This document shows positions 1 to 11,398 of a DNA stretch of 64,000 bases, piece after piece. This DNA comes from Aphanomyces cochlioides (lineage: Eukaryota; Oomycota; Saprolegniomycetes; Saprolegniales; Verrucalvaceae). A model generated the notes under the pieces. It was not told where the DNA came from. It saw only the letters and a list, made by a program, of their open reading frames with translations, and ran no database searches. A program made the translations under genes and the position numbers. The DNA lies in contig JAHQRK010000014.1 in NCBI GenBank assembly GCA_019828595.1, positions 1,922,001-1,986,000 of the forward strand, written 5' to 3'. Each line of letters starts with the position of its first letter. Position 1 is the stretch's first letter.

Positions 1-1
1 C

Positions 2-903
2 AGCGTCGCCAAGGAACGCAAGACGGTGGTTGTTCGTCGGGATAAGCGCCGCCAAAAGCGTCTCATGAGGCCATTCCAGCTTGGCATGAAGGCTTGCCGC
101 CTTTTGGCGCACGCCAAGTGTGTACAACATCGTCGGTACCCATCGGCACTCATCCCATAGCCAAGACAATGGATGGACCGTGCAAGCCGCTGCCACAAGT
201 TGGACGTACTTGCGCTTCTTGATTCGTTTCGGCTTTGTCCGTGGCGCGTCGAGGATCTTTGGCTTGGACTGTGCTTGTTTTGCTACGACCATCGTCGAGG
301 TGGGTACCACGTTGCCAGAGTCATCCACTAGAGGCTGTCTGGTCGTGCTTGACGTGGCAGTCTCACTGGCATTCGGCTGCTCAATGCGGTAGAACGTGCT
401 GCTATGCACCACAATGGTCCCCTCATCGAGTGTTTCCCCAAGAAGCGGCCGATCGCCTTCAAGACACGCGTGCATCAACGCAACGTCGATCTCGTTGGAG
501 TCGTCGGCCTTCAACGGCACAATCAGGATCGTTGTTGGTCTCGGTATGTGTTCCATTGCATGTGGCACAAAGATCTGCGTCCATACATAGAACATCCACG
601 TCTGCGCAAGCGTCCACACGCTCGGTTCAATCGCCAGTTGCAGCGGACTTTGGAATGTTAGTGCTGTCTTGTCTGGCGTGTACAAATCGAGTGGGAAGAA
701 GCACGGTCGGACAAGTGCACACTGCAACGGGATGATGTATCCAAGGCGGCATCGCGACGACAGCGACTGCTCGCGCAATGGCACAAAGAGCTCAATCTCC
801 ATCCTACGACTGGGATCGCAGCCACACAGCCGCGAATGGAAAGAAAACCGCTTCGGCCGACGCTTCGGGCTTCAAGTGGTTTTGAAAACACAAGGGGCGT
901 GTA
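2..903 (+). pseudogene. Possible remnant of a coding region with four in-frame stops before the terminal one
   Basis: Frame 2 is unusually open here: about 300 codons are interrupted only by stops near 160, 349, 370 and 659, and the frame closes at 901-903. The translation has protein-like composition (for example WRVQIEWEEARSDKC and RLLAQWHKEL near 670-790). I do not recognise the family. Other frames are also fairly open around 235-735, so this may be compositional. It could equally be the 3' part of a gene starting left of the window. Confidence is low. Confidence 0.2.
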
Positions 904-1686
904 ATATCACCCTAACCCCGTCTTCCGAGTAGGTTGTCGACGCATGGATGTGTCGAGAGGTCGTCGAGACGGCGACCACGACGCGCGGGAAAGCATTACC
1001 AAGCCGTAGACAAGCGCCAACGCCGTCGTGTCTCTCATTGTTTGGATGACGACTTTTGTCCATCGAAACTCGACCACCTTGTGTGACTGGACGGACGAGA
1101 CATGCAAGAATGTTCTCCCTTCGATGCGCCGTTGAGCCCGTGGGAACGATCAAGCATTGCGGGAAGATGAAGAGTGGATTGACAGAACGGGAATACTGTA
1201 TTGTCGTTCCTTGCTCCAGCGTCTCTTCAACATTGTGACGGGATCACCATTTGACGGTGTTTCTCAAGACAGGTGTCCAACCGCATGGATAATGACGATG
1301 TGGAATGACTCGATGGACTGCTAGAGATGACGAAGACCCCGATCCCCAGCGAGATGACTAGATGAGCTCATCAAGACGAGGATAGTTGGCCGCGCAAAGA
1401 TGAGACTCGAAGGATCTCTCATCCTGATGCTCCATTTCGTCAAGGTCTCATCCGTCGATGGATGATCCTTTCAAGCTACTGGAGACCGACGAGATAGAGG
1501 AATTACACCGCGATATCCCATCGTCTCAACTGCTCAAGATTCAGAGGCGGCGATTCCGCAGATCACATTCCAGCCAGTGCCGTTGTTGCTTGTATCCGTT
1601 GAGGCAATCAAGACGAAAGCGTCGAGGGTGAAGAGAGAGTTGCAAGAGAGGAAGTTACGGTGTTTACCACGTTGTGTGGTGGTGGG
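904..1686. other. Intergenic stretch, no supported gene
   Basis: Only short overlapping ORFs on both strands are present, and no motif, repeat or RNA gene was recognised. It lies downstream of the 3' end of the minus-strand START-FYVE gene. Confidence 0.4.
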
Positions 1687-3725
1687 CTACAACCTGTCGT
1701 CGTCGTCGATTTCTGCTGGCACTTGGAGCGCATATCGATAGGAAGAAAAGTGCGAGACGACGCTGCGTTGGCCCATTGAGACGGTCGATTCGTTTGACCG
1801 TGGAGGCGGTCGCACTGGTTGATTCACGACGGACGCACTTGGACGTTGTGGTTGAGATCCGCCCTGCTTGACGAATTGGCTGCTCCATGCTCGGTCCAGA
1901 GTGTCGAGATTGACTTCTGACTCGCCAAAGTGTTGCTGGTTGAACAAATCCGTGCGGGAGTCCGAGTCCCAACCACTACCAAGTTGAATGCTTCGGACGC
2001 TTTCAATATACGAAGGGTTCATTTCGTTGGGATCGCGCGCTCGCATGCGGTTCTCGAGACGAGGCATGGCGGCGTCTAAGATGGGGATTTCAGACGAGGA
2101 TGTCTGGTTTGTCTGGCGGCGCAAGTATGAGTCCGTCGTCCTGTTTGTGTTTGGCTCCAGGTCGAACGGGTTCGTCTCGTACATGCTCGAATCTGGCGCC
2201 GACATGGTCTCAAAGTCGTAATTGTTGTCTCGACTGCCCATCGGATCGTAATAGAGATCATTGTCGTCGTAGTGACGGCTCTGTGGTCGCATGGCTGAGG
2301 CCGTCCTCGATTCATTACCAGCGGTGGCAGCGACGAGCGGGGATTCATCCAAAAGACGGAGGCTTTGGACGTTGTTTTGGACGTTTTCTTGACGAAGACT
2401 CTGGGGGCCATCTCGATATCGGTTGCTGGATTCATGACCGGACAACTGCCGCGACATGGGGCCACGGTTCCCTTCTAGATCTGCATGAGCGCTGGAAGAT
2501 TGCTGCTGCCTACACGCGATAGAAGAGTCAAAACGTGCAGCGATTGATAAAAACCATACCGAATCAGGGAAGGCCGGTAGTCGTCTTCAGCTGAGGGTGC
2601 AGGGAGAGCCTCAGGAGCATCTCTACACGTTGCGGAACACATAGTGCAAATGCGGACGCGCTTTTCGCCAGACACTGGCAAATGGAGGTACCAGTGGTCG
2701 CTGCAGTGCTTGCAAACGACTTCACCACATTTCCGACAGCGGAATTTACGCGTGAAGAGCATGTCAAATTTGCGCGAGCACCAGTGACAATTCAAAACGT
2801 GTTTCTTGGGCTGGAGGTCGATGTCACCAAGGATGCGACCGGCACTGAGTTTCTTCACTTGGAAAAACTTGTCAATGCGTGAAATACTCGCGACGCTGGA
2901 GAGTACATGTTAATCGACGAGGAATCGTCTTGAAACGTACCGACGTCGTAGAGTTTGACGGCGTATCCAAGCAGGAACAGAGCCTTTAAAGTTGACTTGG
3001 AGAATATGCGTGACGTCGAGGAGACCAGGTTTATCTGTTTCCACGACAACAAATCCTGAACGATAATAGCTGCCGCGGACAAACCCGAGCGTCTTCTCAA
3101 GCGAACCACAGCATGGAATATTGATAGAGTGCATGCAGCGCACCCAGCCTTGTTTATTCGTTCGCGTGTCGACGAATTCGTCTTGGCACTATAGACAAAA
3201 GCACACTCAATGCGCGGTCCCCATGGATGGATGTTGTACCTCGAGGAAACAAAAATCGCGGTTTTTCACAAGCGGACTCGTCGATTCGACTGCGCTCCAT
3301 CGAACCCCAATATAATGCATCGGGTTCTCTGGCGTTGGAGTAGCAAGATCGTAAATTGAGAGCATGTCGATCAAATCGGGTTCAAATACGCGCGCGTATT
3401 CGGCCAATTTGTCTTCGTTTGAGATGTTGAAAATGTCTGCGACTTCGCTGAGCGTCGCGCGGATCGTATTAACACCGCAGACGTATGTCAAGTCGTCGTT
3501 GCCGCCGAATTCTTCGCCTTGGAAGATCTGTACGCCTTCTTTGTTGTCTTTAAGCTTCCACTTGACTGTGCCGCCGTTTTCTTGCGCGTAAAAGATGACT
3601 TCCATGCACATTTCTTTGGCGAGAGAGATGAGGAACTCGGATTCGTGGCGTTTGAGCTCTGGCCTAGAGAAGAACTCTTTGGGAAGTCCCTGCGGCGCCA
3701 TCGAGGACGTCTTCTGGGAAAACAT
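1687..3725 (-). CDS. START domain plus FYVE-type zinc finger protein (four exons)
   Basis: Predicted protein of 630 aa from four exons on the minus strand: 3725-3240, 3188-2941, 2895-2560 and 2509-1687. The introns of 51, 45 and 50 nt all have GT..AG ends and keep the frame (total 1893 nt). Residues about 1-245 resemble the START lipid-binding fold as seen in oomycete families (blocks NRDFCFLEVQ and GFVRGSYYRSGFVVVE). Residues 281-331 form an eight-Cys zinc finger (C281, C284, C298, C301, C306, C309, C328, C331) with a basic RKFRCRKCG core, like FYVE but lacking the N-terminal WxxD. The C-terminal ~270 residues are polar and probably disordered. START domains bind lipids or sterols and FYVE fingers bind PI3P on endosomes, so a peripheral endosomal role is inferred. 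The ATG at 3725 opens the domain cleanly. It is a paralogue of the gene at 5332-6765 and in tandem with it. Confidence 0.85.
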
Positions 3726-5331
3726 TGCGCCACTCCGAATGCTTTGCTTGATCGATTCTGACGAGTGTTCATAAATTGCATGCTGTAGTCAGTCTTGACG
3801 TTTTTATTCTAATGTAAGTAGGTTTAACATAATGTACTTGAATCTCAGTTAGATTCATGCCAGTGTCGTGTCACAGCCACAGTGGAACGGACGTTGAGAG
3901 TACTTGAGGCTCGCGATAACCACGCCTAGTCCACACATTCCACAGCACATCCAGCCTCCTCTTCGAGCGCTAATCCATTAATCTATCAGCCCCGTCACTG
4001 TCTATTGAAATCGATTTCTCGAGGGGTAGTTGTAGTCCACACCGTGTTCAAAGATCGCCCACACAGTGCGCATGATGATGCCGCTAAAGATGACTCATGG
4101 AGATATTATGTTGACAGTTTGAATGAAACAATGCGAGCGGACGTAATAGCACAGCACCAAGACAAAAAGGATAGACGATGTGCTTGCCATAATGAAGAGA
4201 AGATACAGCACGCTGGCTTTTGTCTACCGGTAGCTTTCTATCATTGACACCCACATACGTTTGGGTTCTTTCAAATAAGATCACCAGTCGCTGTGGGCTG
4301 GATGGTCCAGAGCATTCAACAAACAGCGTAGCGGAAGGGTGCCAGCAAGGATTTGTTTGTAGACTTGCGCCCAGAGTGTGGAGATGTGTGAATGTCTAAT
4401 AACATAATCGTTCTCGTCATTACGTACTCTTAAAAAAGAGTCGCACGCGCGTAAAACAAAAATTGTCTTTTTTGCTGCATCTGGATATATATCGCCTCCT
4501 CTCCCAAAAACGGCCTTTTCCCCGTCGTTGATTGACATCCACGGTACAATAAGCTACGGAGCACAGCCAAGACAGAGCCAAACCACGCATACTCTTCGCG
4601 GCGTTGCAATTGTATGAGAAAAACATCGCCTGGTCAATCTACATGGCTTCAAATTTGGCCGGTTGTCATGTTGTACCTGTTTTAAAAGCATTTTAAATAC
4701 AAATTAATATTAAAAATGTGTTTGAAACATGAGGTGACAGATGAAGTGTACAGTACCTCCTCGATTTTCATGCACCAACAAAAATCTAATCTTGGTAGCT
4801 ATAAATTTTAACAGTATTTTACTGAGGACTTATTGTCGATTTCATTCTAAATTGTGAGAGGGGTGTGAAATGTATCGATCTTTTAAATCGATCTGCAAAT
4901 CGATCAGCCAATCAGAATCGAGTATTTTGCCTAATTCACGCAAAACACACCCAGACACACGTGTAATTAATTTGGGACTTTTGCCATACTTTCCATTTAT
5001 ACTTGACTTCAGTATGATCGAATCGATTTGAAATAGAATTCGATTTTGGTAAAAAAATACAAATTTGGGTGAAAAAGACAATACTTGATAACTATAATAA
5101 TTTATATATTTATTTATACAGGAAATTAAGTTATGGTTTGCGCGAAAAACAAGGAAACACTGTAATTGCTTTAAAAGAACATTTTGATTAAAAGAAAGAT
5201 TTTTAAATACATTTTAAACAACCCTCTCGGTGGACAACCATGATGCCGACGAGGCGTGGCAGCCGTGAGAAAGAGTTGGAGGATATTCACGATGGTACGT
5301 TCAGATTCGTCTAGAATCGTCCTGTGGGCGA
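3726..5331. other. Intergenic region between the two START-FYVE genes
   Basis: AT-rich with no supported gene. It contains the MITE at 4832-5082. A minus-strand frame around 4084-4284 has hydrophobic stretches but no recognisable domain. The 3' flank (5100-5220) is very AT-rich. Confidence 0.4.
4832..5082. mobile_element. MITE with ATTGTC termini and 4-bp target duplication
   Basis: The 251-bp element starts ATTGTCGATTTCATTC and ends with the imperfect inverted complement (GGTGAAAAAGACAAT). It is flanked by ACTT at 4828-4831 and at 5083-5086. A second copy in opposite orientation lies at 43242-43481. Both contain the same apparent open frame by homology, which I take as non-coding. The transposon superfamily is not determined. 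Confidence 0.7.
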
Positions 5332-6765
5332 TTAATTATTGAGTGCGGCTTCGATTTGCCTGATTGCGTCTTCGTTGTAGCTGCCGTCGTTGCGGGATTT
5401 CAGAAGTGTTTTCAGCTTATCGTTCGATGCTTTCGCAATGTCGCCGCCGTGAAGAGATGCGTCAAATAAGATGACTTTGGATGGCTCCGTCTTCTTCGAT
5501 CGCTGGGAATCATGTTCAAGCAGTTGGTCGATCTTTTGCTGGATGGCATCAGTTTCTGGGGCACTTCGTGGAGTTGAGTGGCGGTTGCTGCCATCCGACT
5601 GACTCGTCAAGACGGACATGGGGGAATTGATATCGCGTCCTGGGACATAGGTCAACATGGGCATCGATTCCGATACTTTCGAGATAACGTGGTCTTTGGC
5701 CTGTTCAACGCACAAGGCGCACACTCGGACGAGCTTCTTCTGGTGCAAATCCCACAGATCGCAGCATTCTTCACAAACTGTGTGGCCGCAGATTCGGCAA
5801 AGATATCGCTTGGCCGACATGAAGAGCGACGATTTGAAAGGCGATTCGCAACTTGCACAGCTGTGTGCTTTGGTAGGGGCGTCGTTGACAAGGCGATATT
5901 GGCTCAAGCTCATCGCTCGAAAGTATTCATCGACATTGAGGCTTTCTTCGACCATTTCAACCATGACGGCATGCTAGATCGAGTGGCCATGAGTATGAAA
6001 AGAGCAAAGCGGCATTCTTACCAGGACGTCGTGGGCCACTGTGCCTTGAAGATCGATGCAAACGACGTAGTACATGTCGAGAACTGTGGAATTGCCGGCA
6101 CTTTCAATGAAAACTTGGCCAGAGCGGTAGAATGAGCCTCGGGTGATGCCAAACTTGTCTTCAAGAGGAGGACATGCCGCTGTCTTGAGCGAGTGAATGG
6201 ATCGCACAAAGCCTCGTCGTTGATCCAAGCCATCTTTGAATTCGTCGTGGCACTACCAGAAGAGTAAGATGATTGCCTGGACATGCGCTACAAATAGTAC
6301 CTCGAGGAAGGAAAAGTCGCGGTCGGCAATCACGGACGGCATTTGGATGGCCATCCAGTTCATGGCAATGTACTGAAGCGGGGATTCTGGGTTCTGTTGG
6401 CGGTGGGTCAGTGTGTACAACGTCGTCCTGTCGAGAATATTGCGGCCCACAACGTGGTCGACCGATCGCTGGATCGCGTTCAAGAGGTAGAGATCCGCAA
6501 CAGCTTCAACCGTCGCGGAGACTTGGGTATGGCCACTGAGGCACATGTATCTTGGGTTGTGGAAGTCTTGACCGACGCGGAGTGTGAGCCGGCGGTGGGT
6601 CTTGGGATGGGACATTTCGTTGTAGACTGGGAAGAGCTCCATCGCATGTGCTTGGCGGACCGTGTCGCGGCTCGCCGCTTTCGCCTCTTCAATGTAATGC
6701 TGTCGTTCCTTGGCCGAGAGCGCTGGCGTGTCGAAGTACGGGTGATCTAACGGCAGTCTCGGCAT
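5332..6765 (-). CDS. START domain plus FYVE-type zinc finger protein (three exons)
   Basis: Predicted protein of 445 aa from three minus-strand exons: 6765-6301, 6252-6022 and 5973-5332 (1338 nt), with two 48-nt GT..AG introns. The START-like region covers residues 1 to ~235, with ADRDFSFLEV at the exon 1 end and GFVRSIHSLKTAACPPLE in exon 2. The zinc finger follows with Cys at 271, 274, 291, 294, 299, 302, 317 and 320, and keeps the FYVE-like RVCALC end. The first intron falls at the same place (after FLE) as in the neighbouring paralogue, so the pair arose by tandem duplication. It is much shorter than the 630-aa paralogue because the disordered tail is missing. Inferred role: lipid binding plus phosphoinositide-membrane targeting. 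Confidence 0.85.
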
Positions 6766-9378
6766 CGTATATTTGGAATTGAAAATGTGTTACGCCCGTC
6801 GTGGCCGTCATGGCTCTTCGATGGATTGGTTCAACAAGTCCGAGCTTTCTCATCGTCAAATTATCTGCGCTTCCACATGGCCATGGACACCTTTGAACTT
6901 CAAAGATGGACCACAAAAATCCAAGCAACCAGGCGAAGGCTTCGATGGCATGCTGCCTTCAAGCTACCTAGACTGGAGCTTAGCCATGGCTAGAGCAGTG
7001 GGAAGATGCGACGGACGGACGCGGCTGGACTTGGTGTGAAAGTGCAATGTGGACGGCAAGGTGGACTGGCTAAATTGAGCAGTAAAGGCGCAGCAGACGT
7101 GCACGACTATGGGAAGCAGGACATCGCGCAGATCGCAAACTTTACGCATCAAGCGTGTGAAATCCCTGCTTCACATGGTGCTGCGACGGTGTAGTCATCC
7201 CACTTTGAAAGCCAAGACATGTCATGCACCTGTCGTTAAGTCGTTCTTGTGTTGGTTGGATGGGAGAACGCGATTTCAACGTAGAAATAAGACGCAGGCA
7301 TGGATTCACATCGAGTTTAAAGAGTCATCGAGGTCACTCGTGCTCTTGGGACACGTGTGTCGCGGTGGATTTCAAGGGTTTACAGCCTCGGGGAGATTCA
7401 ATCGTCTACTCAGTTGCCACACGGGGTGGTCGAAGACGGGACTTGGGAAGATACAAACAGCTCGAGACGATCGTCGCAGACGTGAGCGTAACCCAAAGAG
7501 CCGACGTCAACTTGAGCTTGATATCCACCCAGACTGCATACGACGCCTCAAACGCACGAGAGAGCACCGCGTGCGCTTGCATCGAATGTAACAGAATGGC
7601 CGTTTACGAGCAGATACAACGCACCAGAGGGGCTGGAGTTACAAACATGATTCTATTTCCACACTGGCGAGTGTCTCGGAAGAACTGGAATCGTCAAACA
7701 TCTCGAGAAACAGACGACATTTCAAGCTCTTCACGTCGGAAGTATGAAGTTGCAGGAAACATAGGACAAAGGAACGACGGAGAGTGGACCCGAGTCGACG
7801 GAATCGACAAGATCAACTGCGTCTGGTCCAAGTGTGATCTGTCGGATCAGGTCGTCGATCACCTGCCAGCGAACGCATCGGTGGCCTCTTCGCGACTTAT
7901 TCTGACCGAGCCAATGCGTTTTGATTATTGCAGCTTTATCCATTTCCAAGCTCGAGTCCAACGCCGCCGCTCCAATAAGTCACTCGAAACTATGCAGTCG
8001 TGACAGCACGTACTGTAGGGGGAATCTGGTCCTCCTCTGTTGAGAGAAGCGTTCGCCGCTTGCAGTCGGATCGAAACGTGCGCTTGATCTGGGTGATTCC
8101 TGACTTTATTCCAACACATTAAACGAATACAAGAGCGTGGCCCTAGCAGAGTCTACCAGATGTGCCATTGCGATCGTTCACCAAGACTTACAAGGCGGCA
8201 AAAGAGTACTGTAGTCCGACCTCTCGTTAGACTCGCAACAGAACTTTTGACTAATAAACGATAACTTTGAACATGATTGGTTAAAATTCATACTTTAGAT
8301 TATTTTTGACCAATCATTACGCTCTATTACTCACAAGACTGAAAAAGTTCAAAGCATGGGAGGAATAGATCTCCCAGCACCATGGCAAGGAAGGACGCGC
8401 GAGTAACAGGAATAGCGACGAGCATTGGGACTAAATTCATATATTCCGCTTGTGATAAAGCTTGATGGTATGATTTAAATTCTTGTGAAAAGAATCCACA
8501 GTGGCAAATGTTATTGTAACATTTTAGCATCAGCGTGCTTTCGTTGAACTTTCTGCTTGGTGGTTTAGCGCCTGGAAATGTGTGAACATGCCAAATCATT
8601 GAAAGCGTGCACGATAACATGCGAGTTTTCATGAGAGCTGAATATCCCGCGAATATGGCTGTGCTCTCGTTAAACTTTATACCCCAAAGATAAGAAATTT
8701 TAGACACGTCTCGGGTGGACTGCATGCAACCGTCAAGTTATCTAAAGTAATACAAGATTCTTATCGTGTTGACAGCGTAGGTATGACGATATCGTGTCGG
8801 ATCGAATCTTCTTCTTGAACTCGACGGATGTTTGAGTGAGGTCAAGTTTTGCTCGACCAGCGGGTCGCTCTATCTGGTGTTTGATCAAACTTTTGCTCGT
8901 CGCTGAGGTCCTGGCGATTCATGCGCGTTGGAGAAAGGTCAAGTCTTAGTGCTAGGTGAATCCCACCACCACATTCAATCAAATCCGATTTCAAGCAATA
9001 AATACAAGAAAAAGGGGGGAAACTTAAGGAGGAACAAAAATGCATGAAGCCCATGATTTCTGTTGTGCCCCCCCTTCCTGTGCCTTATGGTCGCCATCCC
9101 CTTCACATGGCCCGTTCCTTTTGGGGTCATACTCTGCGTACTCTCCGAACTGAGCTTTGTTGGTTTCTAGCTCATCCACCCCCCCCTCGCGTATCTTGAC
9201 CCATCTCCAAGAAGAATAAACTCAACTTGTTCGTCGGAAATTTATAGCCATTGCCAGCAGTGTTTCAACGTCAGGGGGGGGACTGAAGCCTCGAGAATGA
9301 CTGAGGTATATCAACGAGATTGTCGATTGACTGAGTCTTAAACTGTAGATTTCTGATGCCACCTACACACACGCGATT
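6766..9378. other. Long stretch with no firmly supported gene
   Basis: Besides the doubtful ORF at 7224-8003, a 132-aa minus-strand frame with an ATG start (8327-8725) contains KFNEST twice but matches nothing I know. Poly-C/poly-G runs occur near 9070, 9180 and 9275. No RNA gene was recognised. Confidence 0.35.
7224..8003 (+). CDS. Hypothetical ORF of 259 codons, doubtful
   Basis: An uninterrupted 260-codon frame beginning with ATG (MHLSLSRSCVGWMGERD) and rich in Arg and Ser. No signal peptide, membrane segment or known motif is visible. Antisense frames over the same DNA are also partly open, so this could be a chance frame or the shadow of a decayed minus-strand gene. Its length is the only support. 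Confidence 0.22.
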   Translation: MHLSLSRSCVGWMGERDFNVEIRRRHGFTSSLKSHRGHSCSWDTCVAVDFKGLQPRGDSIVYSVATRGGRRRDLGRYKQLETIVADVSVTQRADVNLSLISTQTAYDASNARESTACACIECNRMAVYEQIQRTRGAGVTNMILFPHWRVSRKNWNRQTSRETDDISSSSRRKYEVAGNIGQRNDGEWTRVDGIDKINCVWSKCDLSDQVVDHLPANASVASSRLILTEPMRFDYCSFIHFQARVQRRRSNKSLETMQS

Positions 9379-9777
9379 CTACGCGCCACCAAGAATCCAC
9401 GAAAGCGTTCCAAGAGCTGAGAGGAGGTAATTCCAACTCGTGCTGTCCTCATCGTCTTCACTGTCGTCGTCTTTGTCATCTGAATCTTGCCAAACTTGAG
9501 CAATCCAATCGCTCTTTTTCACGATTCCAATCGTTCTTGAGGTTGTTGTCGTCATCGGCGGCGTGATGCAACTGGAGCTCGTACCAGTCGATGATACAGT
9601 CGACGTCGTTTCAAGGAGGAGGTCAAATTGCTCTTGGAGGTGTTCGCGCTTGACGATTTCATGGGCTGCGATTTGTTTTACATCAGCCAGCTTGCTCTGA
9701 AGCGATCGAACGTCGGCCATGCACTTGCTAAGCTCGGCAAGGAGTTGTTCATTCGACAAGGAGCCTTCACACGGCAT
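9379..9777 (-). CDS. Small coiled-coil protein with hydrophobic C-terminal tail
   Basis: A protein of 132 aa from the ATG at 9777. The frame stays open upstream to about 9904 without another ATG, and a 47-nt GT..AG intron upstream could add a few residues (from an ATG near 9909). Residues ~5-55 form heptad-like Leu/Ile patterns (LLAELSKCMADVRSLQSKLA), followed by a Ser/Thr linker, an acidic run (DSDDKDDDSEDDEDS) and a hydrophobic end (NYLLSALGTLSWILGGA) that may act as a tail anchor. The family is not recognised. Composition and ordered layout suggest a real gene. Confidence 0.55.
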   Translation of the reverse strand: MPCEGSLSNEQLLAELSKCMADVRSLQSKLADVKQIAAHEIVKREHLQEQFDLLLETTSTVSSTGTSSSCITPPMTTTTSRTIGIVKKSDWIAQVWQDSDDKDDDSEDDEDSTSWNYLLSALGTLSWILGGA

Positions 9778-10586
9778 TGTAAATTGCACAATGCCTCGCA
9801 AACACGAGTCAACGTTGCGACCTTGACTTTGTGAGTTTGAACTCAAAATTGGTCGGATTGCACTGTGAAAAGTGCACTTTCCGTGGTTGATTGCCGTGAG
9901 TGCCTATACGATAGCATCGTTGCTGTGTCGTCGAGCCAAGATCCAGTGTCTTCTCGATCGAATGAGCCTCAAACTGCACGGCGCATACAAGCTTTGATTG
10001 GCATCCCAACGATGCGACAACCACTGCGCTACAAAGAACTCTGGCATTTTTTCATTGCTAGTTTTCAACTTTCCCGTATCAGCGCTGTCCACAGCTCTGC
10101 ACAATCTCTCTAAAGCCCGGCATCACGCCATGATGCGCCGTGCAATTTCCAACTTGATCACGACTGGGACGGTCGTAATGGCAGAGACGGAGCTGCCTTG
10201 GTGTCGTCCGTCGATGTGGATGACGACAGTCGTTTCACTTGGAATAGTTGGTGACTCCAGCTTATTCCGTGCAAGCTCTCAGCTCAGTAGCTAGCTTGAT
10301 AGCTTTCTTCTGTAGCCCAATGTAGCTGCAGAACCATCCCCTTGCAGGCTAGCCAGCCTTCCTTCAAGGAGGTCACCAAGTGCAGATTCCCAAGATAAGA
10401 CGTCGGATAGGACCAAGTAAACTGGCAAAGACGAACGGACTGTCGTCGCTCTCGGGACGGCAAGGACGCCATGGAGACTAGCGCGATCAGACTCATCCTT
10501 ACACTGTTAGCAAGCTCTGCGTTGTACTGTATTGTCCATGCATCGCTGACGTCTCTGTGGACGACAGAAGTTTGACAACTACTGTA
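9778..10586. other. Intergenic, no supported gene
   Basis: Short ORFs only. A minus-strand stretch near 9990-10040 superficially resembles a tRNA D-arm (TAGCGCAGTGG) but does not fold into a full tRNA. Confidence 0.4.
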
Positions 10587-11353
10587 CTACACCTTTTTGC
10601 GTTTAAGTTAGATCATGTTTCGATTGATTTAATCTGTTTACAAGAATTTAAGGTCAATGACATTTCAATAAACACAACTGCACTTCAATTAAATCTCACT
10701 TCCATCAACTGCATTTATAGAAAGTCAATGTCATTTAAAGAAAGTCCACGCCATCGATGTAAAAGACACCATCACTTCAAAAAAAGTCAACAACACTTTA
10801 TAGAACTTGCAAATTCCAAATCACACCTCGGGGTGGGAAACAAATCCATCATTTCTCTTAAATATCGGACACATTTGGCGCTTATTAAATAGAAAATATA
10901 ACCAAAATGAACCCTCGGGGGGAGAATATCTTTATCCTGGCTTTTAATGATCTAAAATTTTTGTCTGGTTTCCGTGAATTAACACGATATCATTTGTCGA
11001 TGGGGCAACGACACTGGCTTGGTTTGGATCTTCTCTAAAATCTTCCTTACGACTAACATGTACCAAATATAACTCACCTCCTGCATGTGAGGGTCACTCA
11101 AGTTGCGCAAATTGCTTAATTTGTAGGTTGCAAGTTCTATAAAGTGTTGTTGACTTTTTTTGAAGTGATGGTGTCTTTTACATCGATGGCGTGGACTTTC
11201 TTTATATGACATTGACTTTTTATAAATGCAGTTGATGGAAGTGAGATTTAATTGAAGTGCAGTTGTGTTTATTGAAATGTCATTGACCTTAAATTCTTGT
11301 AAACAGATTAAATCAATCGAAACATGATCTAACTTAAACGCAAAAAGGTGTAG
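10587..11353. repeat. Inverted repeat, two 226-bp arms around a 315-bp spacer
   Basis: Arms 10587-10812 and 11128-11353 are equal in length and near-identical when reverse-complemented, from CTACACCTTTTTGCG down to TAGAACTTGCAA. The spacer 10813-11127 differs in origin and contains no gene. Both arms translate to nearly the same peptide only because they are the same sequence, so I do not call them coding. No clear target duplication was found. It could be a foldback element or a local inverted duplication. Confidence 0.85.
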
Positions 11354-11398
11354 AATTTTTTTAGAGAATAGGAATACAATTGACACTCGACATGGTCT

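Noticed and set aside
9985..10060. tRNA-like TAGCGCAGTGGTTG motif on the minus strand
   Set aside because: No pairing acceptor, anticodon or T arm could be built; only the D-arm-like string is present.
10587..11353. Two ORFs (plus and minus) encoding nearly the same peptide
   Set aside because: They are the two arms of an inverted repeat; AT-rich, no domain, and identity is fully explained by the repeat.
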